DNA from: G965197715 sp965247615
Lineage (GTDB): Bacteria; Chloroflexota; Dehalococcoidia; Lucifugimonadales; UBA1127
Length of the DNA stretch: 64,000 nt
Assembly (NCBI GenBank): GCA_965247615.1
Contig: OZ252022.1
Span: 310,001 to 374,000 of the forward strand
Direction of reading: 5' to 3'
The translations under genes were made by a program, and so were the position numbers. Shown here piece after piece: positions 17,691 through 26,879 of the stretch. The notes below the pieces were generated by a model, which was given only the letters and a program-made list of their open reading frames with translations, searched no databases and was not told the DNA's origin. Position 1 is the first letter of the stretch. Every line of letters starts with the position of its first letter.

Positions 17691-20644
17691 TAGTCAACAT
17701 CGACTGCGGGCATTCCCAGACCGATTTCCGACAATGCTTCGGAGAACCGGCTGATGTCGTAGACGCTGGTATCGGATAGGTACGGCTCGACTGACTCCAG
17801 GGACCGAACCAGAACCTTCAACTCCATGTCCTCATCCCTGTCGGCCATTATTCCCAATCTTGATTTCCAGTTCCCCAATTGAGCGCGGTCCGCCACGTAT
17901 CCGCGGTGCTCCATATATGCAAAGACGTGATCGGCGGGTACGGGGTCCTGTTGAACCACGTTGTATACCATGCCCAGGTGTCTGGGATCGTCGGACATTT
18001 TGGTTATGGCGCTAACCAGAAAGTCGACAGGGGTCATCTCGAAGAACCATTTCGGCGCCAAGGGGGCACATCCGAGGCGTGCGCAGGCCTTGATTATCGA
18101 CGACAGGAAGTCATTCGGATTGACCATGCCTGTACCACTGTGGTGGCCGATGTTGCCCGGACGGAAGATGCATACCGGCAGTCCTCGAGAAGCAGCCGAC
18201 CAGACAAGCCGTTCCGCTACCCATTTGGCCTGGTTGTAGCCTCCCTCCATCCTGTCCATGAAGCCGTCTATCTCGTTGCTTTCCAGGTAGGGCGTGTCGT
18301 CTCCTCCGGGGAAGATGCCGTTGGAAGAAATGTATTGAATTGGTTTTGTTGCGCCACTGCAGGCGAACTTGAGGACCTCCAATGTCCCGCCGACGGTGTG
18401 GGCCTTGGCTGCAGAATACGGGTAGGAGTAATTGACTGAGGCCGCGCAATGGAATATCAAGTCGACCTCTTCCGCCAACCGCTGGTACTCGTCATTGTTC
18501 AGTCCCATCCTGGGCTGGGTGAGGTCTCCAGCCACCGGGACAATCCGGTCTGCCGCGGAATGACCGGCCAGCCCGTAATACCTCAGGGTGTCCAGCACGC
18601 GGTTGGTGGACCCACCCTGTCCTGAGTCCCGGTCCCTTACCAGGCAGTGGAACCGGGTATCCTGTCCCGCGGCACGCACCAGTTCGTCGAGCAAGAAGGC
18701 TCCTAGGAATCCGGTTGTTCCCGTTACAAGGACCGAAGACGCCCCGCTGAGACGTGTTATTCTCGGGGAGCCTCTTGGTGCAATCTCCGGATCCAGGGTC
18801 GAGTCCTCGGCCAGCGAAATTTCAGATTCCATGTTCGGACCTCTATTTTCCAAGTATGCTTCCAGCTCACTTATAGTGGGGTACTCGTAGACTCCCGTTC
18901 CCTTTAGTTCAATCCCAAACAGCTGTTCGATGCCCAGGGTTAGCTCCAGGCCCGTCAGGGAGTGGCCGCCGAGATCAAAGAAGTTCCAGTCGTCTTCCAG
19001 AGAGTCGCCGTCGACATCCAGTGCTTCGCTCCATAGCTCCCGCAAGGCCCAGTGACGCTCACTGGCGGTAGCGTACTTGGCCAGCCGGGTCTCCTGCTTG
19101 ACCGCAGGTCTCCTTTTCCGCAGTGCGGGCAATACTTTACGCTCCAGTTTGCCCGTCTGTTGATTTATCGGGAGTGTCTCCAGTTCCATGAAGTGGCTGG
19201 GCACCATGTAAAGCGGCAGATACCGTTCCAGCAGAGCACGCAGGTCTCTGCTTGTCCGGCTCTTCCCATCGACCTTCCACGCCGCCTGCGGTGCCCTGAC
19301 AACGTAGGCCACAAGCCGCTTGTTGGCTTCGTCCTCGTTCTCGGCCAAAACCGCCGCATCAGGCAGCGTCACAGTGCTTGCGGAGGGTCTCCTCTATGGC
19401 GCTCAGATAAACGGTGTAGCCCCTGATCTTGACCATCGAATCTTTCCGGCCAATGATCGTCGTCATACCCCGCCCATCAACCTCGGCCAAGTCTCCGGTG
19501 CCGTAATACCTCTCGCCGTTCCATCTGACGAACTTCTCGGCATCCAGGTCGGGCCTCTTCAGATAGCCCCGGGCCAGTCCGCGACCGCCAATGAAGAGCT
19601 CCCCGACTCCGCTGGAAGCCAGATCCGACTGCCCTTCCGGGAGCACCCGGAGCGTCACCCCGTCCATTGCGTAACCGACAGGACACCATCCATGGTATCG
19701 AGGCGCAAGTCCGTCAGTTCAATGGTGCAAACGTCGTGGGTCTCACTGATGCTGTAGGTGTTGAACACGCGCGCAGGACGGGGCAACACGTCCAACAACA
19801 GCCTCAGCAGGCTGGACGGCATCACCTCGCCGTTCAGCCAGACTACTCGGAGCGAGGACAGGGCAGACCGCAATTGTTCGCGGTCTGCCGAATTCAATAC
19901 TCCCTGCAGCAACGACGGAGTGAACAGGATCTCGGTAATCCGGTGCTCTGCTATGAACTTGGTAAGGGCGCGCGGTGCGAACACGACATCATCGGGAATC
20001 ACGTACACCGTTCCTCCCTTTAACAGCGGCCGGAGGAACTCCCAGGGAAAGAAAATATTGCAGGCGACCCTGTCTCCGACGCTGTAGGAACTGAACCTGT
20101 ACCTGGCGAGGTAGGATGAAATCAGGGCGCGGCTGGTCTGCATCACGCCCTTTGACTGTCCTGTTGTGCCGGAGGTGTAGGGGAGGAACGCCAGGTTGCC
20201 GGTGTCAACGCCTATCTCATCAGTCGCGGGATCGAGCATTCTCCAGGACTGGTCGGAGTCACCGGCCAATAGACGAGGCCCATCGAATTTACTCAGTCTC
20301 GGCAAGTGCCGCGCCTTGGTGATCACCACCTTGGGTTGGGACTCGGACACCAGTGTAGCAAGCAGAGAATCGGGGAGGTCCAGTGCCACAGGCATGAAGG
20401 CCGCACCGGCCTTCAATGTTCCAATGATCGCGACGATGTACTCCGGGCAGGTTTCCATGTATATGCCCACCGGATCATCGGTTGATACGCCGCAACGTCG
20501 AAGGTAGGCGCCCAAGTCATCCGTCGCTTGGTCCAGTTGTGCATAGGATGTCTGCTCGGCGCCGAAGACTATGGCCGGAGTATCTGGAGTCGCCGTCGCT
20601 TGGGCCTTGAAAAGCTGATGCAAGCCACTCTCTGCGGAATTCAT
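17666..20644 (-). pseudogene. NRPS-like adenylation - carrier - thioester reductase (A-T-R) enzyme, two frameshifts
   Basis: One protein of about 990 residues can be read from ATG 20644 (behind GAGGTGG) through three frames. Adenylation domain: LPYTSGTTGQSKGVMQT, FNTYSISETHDV, then after a shift near 19665 YYGTGDLAEVDGRG and GRKDSMVKIRGYTVYL. After a second shift near 19373 come the A-domain end (ANKRLVAYVV, PLYMVPSHFMELETLP, GKLERKVLP), a carrier domain with FFDLGGHSLTGLEL (pantetheine Ser), and a reductase domain with VLVTGTTGFLGAFLL for NADPH and YNQAKWVAERL as the Tyr-x-x-x-Lys. This order is that of carboxylic-acid or aminoacyl reductases releasing aldehydes or alcohols. The substrate is unknown. 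Either the gene is recently dead or two single-base sequence errors exist. Confidence 0.85.
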
Positions 20645-20699
20645 TTCGCCACCTCAAGAATCCCCAAACGTAATCAACCAAAACGGGCGCTTGTTCTAG

Positions 20700-20729
20700 A
20701 TTATGAGAGGGTAAGAGCTTGGTTTACAA
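20700..20729 (-). promoter_or_regulatory. Possible promoter of the A-T-R gene
   Basis: On the minus strand TTGTAA (20729-20724) and CATAAT (20705-20700) are 18 nt apart, about 56 nt before the start codon, in an AT-rich patch unlike its surroundings. Confidence 0.4.
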
Positions 20730-20989
20730 GACATGGAGCCTAAAGTACATTGTAAATCCATATTGAAAGTAACTTTTGGTCGCAACGTAATCCGACCTCT
20801 TCAAGGGTGTCCACATGCAATTCGACTCACTGGACTCTTACAGGGAGCACGCCCGGATGTCAAGGGCGGCGGGAGATTGGGACACGTGGCGGAGCAACAG
20901 TGTACCACTCGGCCGTCGATGTTCAGGATAGGTGTCACCCTGCGACAGGTGTCAGGCGGAGTTCTTAGCGGAAGCGAGTGAGGTTCGGC

Positions 20990-21772
20990 CTAGGCGTCAG
21001 GGGGATCGCCGGGAGAGCGCATGGTGGCGGCCTGCCTGCTGTGCTTGAGGCGGTAGCTCTCCCCGTTCATCTCAAGGATGTGAACGCGGTGGGTGAGCCG
21101 GTCCAGCAGGGCGGCGGTTAGCCTCTCCGAGCCCAGGACCGCCGTCCACTCGTAGAAGGGCAGGTTGGTGGTCACGAGGACAGACCCTCTCTCGTATCTC
21201 TGGCTGAAGACCTCGAAGAAGAGCTCCGCGCCGATCTTTGAGAGTGGGACGAAGCCGAGCTCGTCGACGATAGGCAGCCTGAGCCGTGCCAGCTTCTACT
21301 GTAGGTTGAGCAGTCGTCACTCGTCCCTGGCCTCGATTAGCTCGTGGACCAGCGAGGCAGCGGTGGTGAAGCCGACCGACAGCCCCCTCTGACAGGCGGC
21401 GAGCCGAAGGCCGAAGGCGACGTGAGTCTTGCCGGTCCCGCTATTGCCTATGGCGATGACGTTCTCACGCCGGTCTACGTACTGGCAGCGGGCCAGCTGC
21501 ATGACCAGGTGCTTGTTCACCGACGGGATGGCCAGGCAGTCGAAGGTGTCGAGGCTCTTGACTGCGGGGAAGCGTGCAGCCCTGACCCTGCGGTCCACCA
21601 TGCGATGATGGCGGTCTAGCAGCTCAAGCCCGGAGAGCCGTCGCAGGTAGCCCGGATGGTCGACGCCCTCGGCGGCGCACTGGCCGGCCACCTTGCCGTA
21701 CGCTCTCAGGAAGATCGGCAGCTTCAACTCCTTCAGGTGGTGCTCCAACAGCACCGTCGACCTCTCGCTCAC
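20990..21772 (-). pseudogene. istB: IS21 helper ATPase IstB with two in-frame stops
   Basis: GTG 21772 overlaps the istA stop, as in copy A. The first part is close to copy A (STVLLEHHLKELKLP) and has a normal P-loop, IAIGNSGTGKTHVAFG. After HELIEARDE the codon CGA of copy A is TGA, and nine codons later AAG is TAG. Beyond these the frame continues through VDELGFVPLSKIGAELFF and TNLPFYEWTAVLGSERL to the normal end. Two nonsense changes in a conserved segment indicate drift. Confidence 0.88.
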
Positions 21773-21957
21773 CGCCCACCCCCCGGCATGAGCGCCATGT
21801 AGTCGCTGGCCGATGTCTTTGTCACGCTCACCCTGGGCAGGTAGGGGTAGAGCTCCAGGTCGAGTCTCTGAGGACGACCCTCCATCTTGCACAGCACCAG
21901 GTGCTCTATGGCGCCGAGCCTGAGGGCATCTCGCACGGCCTCGTGCGCCTTCTGGGT
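21769..21957 (-). pseudogene. istA: IS21 IstA, C-terminal fragment
   Basis: Reads KAHEAVRDALRLGAIEHLVLC through LYPYLPRVSVTKTSASDY to the TGA at 21769. Compared with copy A it lacks six residues (SFDAIK) before HLVLC. Everything upstream of about 21957 is lost. Confidence 0.8.
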
Positions 21958-21965
21958 GAGGAAGG

Positions 21966-22300
21966 ATTAGGCTTACCCGTTCACAAGGAAAACGGGCGAA
22001 TGCATCCAGGGTAGCCGCCGTCTCTTGGATCTCGGCTGCGGACAAGCCCGCGATGCCGGCCACCTAGCACTTGAGCCCGGCGTAGGCCGTGGCGAACCGG
22101 GCGCTGCTCCTGACTGAGCGTTGCTGAAGACGCCGGCGGCCCCTGTCGTGAGGGCCTTCTCCCAAGCCTGGTTCTGGCTGGGGTGGACCCGTGACAAGGG
22201 CAGCCAATCGGAGCGCCGTCTTACCCGTTCCCCGCCTCCAAAGGCCACCTTGGCCTTCAAGGCCAGGCTGGGCTTTCTCCGTTCTTTGGACGTTTCCCAA
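21966..22300 (-). pseudogene. IS3-family OrfA relic
   Basis: Minus-strand frames give MKAKVAF, then VHPSQNQAWEKALTTGAAG and VFSNAQSG, which is the signature of the IS3 OrfA group with HP-x-Q-I-x-x-W-K-K. The helix-turn-helix part is scrambled by frameshifts. Truncated directly against the IS21 fragment. Confidence 0.6.
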
Positions 22301-22483
22301 TCCTCATTAATAGCAACCGCTGCCTTCAGTGTAGGAGCGGGAATCTCGTCTAACTACCTGTCCAGCTTCCTGGGTCCACCTCTGGGAACCAAGGCTATCC
22401 ATCATAGTTCCTGCGCTTGGTTGAGTCGGCAAGTCGGTAGCCCATCCCTGGCCTTTGCCGACATGCCGGGTTGGCAACTTCAC

Positions 22484-23584
22484 CTATTCCAGATCAACTG
22501 TTTCAGTAGATGCAAGGTCGGACACGGCAGCGTCGAATCGCTCCAGTGAGTTGCGCAAGTACGCTGCGGCCCGCTCGCCTTCGTAATTGCAGTAACCTCC
22601 GGTGATTATCCAGAAGACAAGGATTTCGAGCATCGAGAGCCGGTAGTCATACAGGCATTCTTCGAACGTGTAACCCCTGACGCCATTGTCCTCCAGGATG
22701 GAGTGGTACTCGCCCAGAAGGCCCAACTCCTCCTCCCTTCGCCGCTGCGGAGGGAACGCCTCGCTGATGAAGGTGGCGGCATCGTAGGTGCCGCGGCCTC
22801 TCCCACAGAACTCCCAATCGAAGACAACCACCGACTGGGTGCCCGCAGTTGTGGAGAAGAAGCAATTGTCAAGCCGGTAGTCCCCGTGAACAATAGTCCT
22901 GGGAGGCGTCGTGAGCTTGGCCTTGACCCTATAGACCTCCGGGGCCAGACGGTCCCCCAACAGCCGAAGGCCTTGGGGCATTCCGCTACCGGCCTTCTCC
23001 AGCAGCGACCTCCACGCGCCGGCGTACATCTCCTGGTACGCACCCGCTTCGGCTTCCTTCAAGGGCATCCAGTACAGACGGTCCAGGAGCGGGCTGTCCC
23101 ACCAGGATGCCTGGAACCTGGCCAACCGGCCTATGCAGCGGCGGGCCTCGTCCATGGAGCAGCCGGCCACGCTGTCGCCCTGCTGGGCGTAGCTCATATC
23201 CTCCAGCAGCAGAACGGTGTCCCCGGTGGCCGGGTCCATTCCCCGGTGGTAGCTGCGAGGAGTTCCCAGGTGGACGCTGTTTGCCAATTCATGGTAGAAC
23301 CTGACCTCTCGCCGGTTCTGTCCGAGCTTGTCGAAGACCGTCCTCAGCAGAGGGTCTGCCGATGGGAGCTTGGCTATTATGGTGCGCGGCAGGTTCGTGG
23401 AGTCAGAGTCGTATTCAAGCGTCAGCCGGAACAGCTGGTTCAGGAAACCCTTGCCTTCGGCTATGGCCTCAGCCGAGTATCCGGTCACGGATGGGTCTGC
23501 GGGTTCCCTGTTCCTGTTGAGGGCCTTGGTCAACCAGCAGGGCGTGATTTCCCGAAGGTCTTTGGGAACTTTCAAGCTGCTCAT
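22484..23584 (-). CDS. APH/ecdysteroid-kinase-like phosphotransferase, 366 aa
   Basis: Full-length, uninterrupted. The catalytic loop is IVHGDYRLDNCFF (residues about 235-247) and the metal-binding Asp is in VVVFDWEFCGRGRG, as in aminoglycoside phosphotransferase and ecdysteroid-kinase-like families. The N-lobe includes LPRTIIAKLPSADP with the likely ATP-binding Lys, and TVLLLEDMSYAQQGD. It would phosphorylate a hydroxyl group of a small molecule using ATP. It is the last gene of a minus-strand set with a methyltransferase, an SDR and a sulfatase-superfamily enzyme, so its substrate may be the product of that set rather than an antibiotic. Confidence 0.85.
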   Translation of the reverse strand: MSSLKVPKDLREITPCWLTKALNRNREPADPSVTGYSAEAIAEGKGFLNQLFRLTLEYDSDSTNLPRTIIAKLPSADPLLRTVFDKLGQNRREVRFYHELANSVHLGTPRSYHRGMDPATGDTVLLLEDMSYAQQGDSVAGCSMDEARRCIGRLARFQASWWDSPLLDRLYWMPLKEAEAGAYQEMYAGAWRSLLEKAGSGMPQGLRLLGDRLAPEVYRVKAKLTTPPRTIVHGDYRLDNCFFSTTAGTQSVVVFDWEFCGRGRGTYDAATFISEAFPPQRRREEELGLLGEYHSILEDNGVRGYTFEECLYDYRLSMLEILVFWIITGGYCNYEGERAAAYLRNSLERFDAAVSDLASTETVDLE

Positions 23585-23635
23585 CTCGGTCCTGCAGCCG
23601 TCTGATCAGCCCTCGGAGAAAAAGAGCCCCTCACC

Positions 23636-24328
23636 TCACCCGTCCTTCCGCGCGAAAATGACGCAATGGTCCATGGGCTTGGGGTCCTTGAAGTACATGA
23701 CTCCTCCCAGTTTCACTCCTTCTGCCGGAATCACCCTCAAGTCCCGTCCCTCCAGGATGCCCAGCACCTCATCTACATCGTATAGCTGGAAGGTCCTTTC
23801 GGCGCCGTAGTCCCTGTCGTAGACCGTGGCGACCCCGTTTCCGTACTTGAACATCAGCTGGAGGACACCGCCTGCCCTCAGAACCTTGGCAAATCCCGGC
23901 AGGGTGGTCCCCAAGGCGATGGCCGGCTCGATATGCTGGATGACCGCGTTGCACAGGACGAAGTCGAAAGAGGCGTCCGGGTAGCTGAGGGGCTCGCGGA
24001 GGTCGGCGACCGACACCCTTGAGGCGATTTCGGGGTGAAGCCTGCGCGCCTCCACGATGTTCTCATCCACGGCATCCACCCCATAGATGTCGTACCCCCT
24101 CTGCCAGTAGAAGAAGACGTCCCGTGCCCCTGCGCCGCAACCGGCGTCCAGCCCCCGGCACCCCGGCGGGACAAGTTCCTGCAGACGGTCCATCAGGTCG
24201 GTATCCCCTTGGAGCCCAGGGTGGGAGACATCGCTGTAGACCGACTGAATGAAGTTGTGGGTCACCTCGGCGTAACGCTGCGCATGACGCCTGTAAAAGG
24301 ACTCGGAAAAATCAGGGTCGTGACTCAT
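23636..24328 (-). CDS. Class I SAM-dependent methyltransferase
   Basis: About 230 residues. Start set at ATG 24328 (MSHDPDFSESFYRRHAQRY); a TTG six codons earlier is possible. Motif I is GLDAGCGAGARDVFFYW, the acidic ribose-binding residue is in IYGVDAVDENIV, and FDFVLCNAVIQHIEP is motif IV. The later AKVLRAGGVLQLMFKYGNG is also standard. It follows the SDR gene by about 30 nt and precedes the kinase by 51 nt. Acceptor unknown. Confidence 0.88.
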   Translation of the reverse strand: MSHDPDFSESFYRRHAQRYAEVTHNFIQSVYSDVSHPGLQGDTDLMDRLQELVPPGCRGLDAGCGAGARDVFFYWQRGYDIYGVDAVDENIVEARRLHPEIASRVSVADLREPLSYPDASFDFVLCNAVIQHIEPAIALGTTLPGFAKVLRAGGVLQLMFKYGNGVATVYDRDYGAERTFQLYDVDEVLGILEGRDLRVIPAEGVKLGGVMYFKDPKPMDHCVIFARKDG

Positions 24329-24358
24329 TGCTGGACCATCGCTCAACAGGATGGAGAA

Positions 24359-25066
24359 TCAGACACCAAAAAGGTCAATGAACTGTCCGGTCATGATCCT
24401 GGGTGCATGCGCCGCCAGGTACATGGCTGCTTGCGCCACCTCTTCCCCGGTCATCCAGTCAGGGTCTCCGTCAGGATTGTGAGCCCGGGCCATATCAGTA
24501 TCCACCCAGTCGGGATTGATGCCATTGACGCTGATGCCGTAGGGACGGAGAGAGTGACCCAGGGATGCCGTGTAGCCAACAACGCCCCACTTAGACGTCG
24601 CGTAAGCTCCGTAATCGCCATCGGGCAGCCGGCCGGATGACGACCCGATGTTGATGATGACGCCCTGCTCCCGCTGCATCATGTGCGGTAAGACCGCGCG
24701 GTACATCAGGTGGGTCCCCCGCAGGTTTGTATTCATCACCTCGTCCCACTGCTCCATCGTGGTGGCCCATACGGGGGTGCGATAGGTTATGACGCCGGCA
24801 TTGTTGACCAGCAGGTCAATGCGGCCCCACTTCCCGATGACCTGCTCCACCACCCGAACTGCATCATCCTGCCTGGTCACGTCCAGAACAAATACCTCCG
24901 CCTCTCCTCCTCCAGCGCGTATCTCGTCGGCCGCCCGCGTAAGCCGCTCCATGTCTCGTCCGGTTACTATGGCCCGGGCCCCTTCGCCGGCGAAGGCCAC
25001 GGCTATGGAGCGGCCTATGCCTCGAGCTGCGCCGGTGATCAATGCCACCTTACCTTCCAGCAGCAT
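24359..25066 (-). CDS. Short-chain dehydrogenase/reductase, 235 aa
   Basis: Classical SDR: TGAARGIGRSIAVAF for cofactor binding, LLVNNAGVITY, INIGSSSGRLPDGDYGAYATSKWG carries the Ser and Tyr-x-x-x-Lys, and NGINPDWVDTDMA follows. It is not close to the two SDRs of the uptake locus, which have a different glycine motif. The gene sits between the sulfatase-superfamily gene (116 nt upstream) and the methyltransferase, all on minus, suggesting a shared transcript. Confidence 0.9.
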   Translation of the reverse strand: MLLEGKVALITGAARGIGRSIAVAFAGEGARAIVTGRDMERLTRAADEIRAGGGEAEVFVLDVTRQDDAVRVVEQVIGKWGRIDLLVNNAGVITYRTPVWATTMEQWDEVMNTNLRGTHLMYRAVLPHMMQREQGVIINIGSSSGRLPDGDYGAYATSKWGVVGYTASLGHSLRPYGISVNGINPDWVDTDMARAHNPDGDPDWMTGEEVAQAAMYLAAHAPRIMTGQFIDLFGV

Positions 25067-25182
25067 CCGCTGTCTCTTCTCTCCGAATACAGGCTGCCCC
25101 GGCAGAATCCCGCCAGCCCTGTGGATTTTCCCGATAGCGGGAAATACCGCTGAGACTGAACGGAGTCACGTCATAGACGTAT

Positions 25183-26579
25183 CTAAATTCGCAGTTCCAA
25201 TCGAGGCGTCAGCAGGCGTTCCGGCAAGTTGGTCTCCCGCATAAACCGGACCAGGAGTTGATGAATCTCCCCGGCAATGTCTTTGTGGGTCGCTATTACG
25301 TTTCGGATCTGACTTGGATCGGAGGGAAGGTGGTAGAGCTCCGACACGCCATCCTCGGGGCTGTACAGCAGGCTCCAGTCTCCAGAGGTGACCGTGGTGA
25401 CGGGATAATCGAGAGGGGGCGGAGCAGGTTGTCCACGGAATGGACCGGATCGCCGGGGTTGGCGAAGGGAATGCTGCTGACAACGAAATCCCTTCCCCGC
25501 GTTGAACCGTCTCGCATCCCGGGTGCCAGAGATCTGCCCTGAACAAAGTCCGGGACCTCCATCCCCATGAGGTCCAGCACGGTAGGCATGACGTCCACCG
25601 CCGAACTCAGGCCCTGGAATGTTCCCGGTGGCAGTCCGGGGACTTTGATCAGAAGCGGGATGTGGACAAGCTCTTCGAAGAGGGGAGAGTAGGTCCACGT
25701 TGATCCCTGTTCTCCGTAGGGCCGGAGCGTTCCGTCCGGGGACTTTCCCGAGCTCATCTTGCCGAACAGGCCGCCGTGTTCCCCAAAATAGAAGCCGTGG
25801 TCGGTGGTGAAAATAACCGTTGTCCTGTCCGACAGGCCCATGTTCTCGACCGACTTCAGCAGGAAGCCCAGCCAGGTGTCGACCATGGTGATCTCGCCGC
25901 AATAGGTGGCGTGGCCCTTGCGGAGGATCGCTTCCTCGTATCCCGGCACGTCGTGCCAGTTCCCGTACAGGGGAAGCACCAGTTCGCCGTCGTAATCCGG
26001 CCAATAGAGTTCCGTGTAATAGGGAGGGGCGTCCCAGGGCTCGTGAGGGTCCCAGGTGTCTACGTAGAGAAAGAAGTCCTCTTTGTAATGTCGCTGCAAC
26101 CACCGGATGGCCGTCATGAATGTGCTGGGCGCGTTCCGGTCCGATTCGTATCGCCATGCCTCCCGCACGTCTAGGGATTCGTGATGATAGCCCGACTGGG
26201 GAATCATGGACCAGAGCGTGTCCTGTCCCCGGTTCATGAAGAAGGACTGGAATCCCCGGTCATAGTTCATGCCGTCCCTCAGATAGTAGGGCGTGTCCAC
26301 CGCCGCCGCCGTGTGAAGGCCATGGCCGGCCAGTATCTCCGCCAGCGTGGTTACGTCCGGGGGCAGAGGCTGCCATCCCATAAAGGACATTGTCCAGCGT
26401 CCCGTCTGGTGGTCCGCCCTGGTAGGCATGGTCGGGAATCCGGCAGAGTAGTGCCGGTCGAACCGGACCGCCCCGGCCGCCAGCCCATCCAGGGAGGGTG
26501 TTCTGATCGTCGGATTGCCGTAAGCGCCTATGTGGTCCCGGCGAAAGGTGTCCGCAACAATCCAGATGACATTCATCAT
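25183..26579 (-). pseudogene. Sulfatase-superfamily hydrolase with Thr at the nucleophile position; one frameshift
   Basis: About 465 residues from ATG 26579, where AGGAG lies 5 nt upstream. Alkaline-phosphatase-superfamily features: MNVIWIVADTFRRDHIGAYG at the N-terminus, FPTMPTRADHQTGRW at the nucleophile loop, VIFTTDHGFYFGEHG for the metal-binding Asp-His. In true sulfatases the loop is Cys/Ser-x-Pro-x-Arg so that the residue becomes formylglycine; here it is Thr-Met-Pro-Thr-Arg, so sulfatase activity is doubtful and a Thr-nucleophile phosphodiesterase-like role is possible. Near 25415 an extra CT shifts the frame; LDYPVTTVTSGDWSLLYSPE and the rest continue in the other frame to 25183. Confidence 0.85.
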
Positions 26580-26710
26580 GCACACTCCTGCGAACAAAGG
26601 GGGATAGATGAATTTACCACAAGACTGGGCAAACCGGAAAGTTCTTCACAGGTCAGTCCGGCAAGGACGGCAGAAAGTCGGGTACCCAGGTCAGTGGTGC
26701 GCCACAAAGC

Positions 26711-26741
26711 AGAAGCCCACGCCGGCCCGGCGTGGGCTTCT
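26711..26741. other. Perfect 15-bp inverted repeat (hairpin)
   Basis: AGAAGCCCACGCCGG is followed after one base by its exact complement, giving a GC-rich stem. No T-run follows on either strand, so an intrinsic terminator is not certain. It lies about 130 nt upstream of the gene starting at 26579 and may insulate that transcript. Confidence 0.6.
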
Positions 26742-26841
26742 GCGGAGTTCCGTCCGTTACTGGACTGACCGACCGCTCGTCTCCCGGCAGGTTTCGCTGC
26801 CAGGTCGGGCGAGAGGCTGATTACACCGCCAGAGTGAAGGT

Positions 26842-26878
26842 AAGGGTGAAGGTTCTTGATTTTTTTCCAGTTTGGTGG
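26842..26878 (+). repeat. Dispersed 36-bp repeat, copy 2
   Basis: Matches 17386-17421 (AAGGGTGAAGGTTCTTGATT ... CCAGTTTGGTGG) and directly abuts the IS1380 terminal repeat. Confidence 0.55.
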
Positions 26879-26879
26879 G

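Larger units (their letters stand above)
20860..21957 (-). mobile_element. IS21-family insertion sequence, copy B (right part only)
   Basis: Carries istB and only the last 60 or so codons of istA. The segment beyond istB (20870-20960) matches the right end of copy A, including the block TGTCGCAGGGTGACA. Its left side is replaced by an IS3 relic at 21966-22300. Confidence 0.75.
26580..26879. other. Intergenic stretch upstream of the sulfatase-superfamily gene
   Basis: No gene is seen. It contains the hairpin at 26711-26741 and copy 2 of the dispersed repeat at 26842-26878, then the IS1380 left end. Confidence 0.5.

Noticed and set aside
22703..23605. Plus-strand open frame opposite the APH-like kinase
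   Set aside because: The kinase on minus has catalytic motifs; the plus frame has none.
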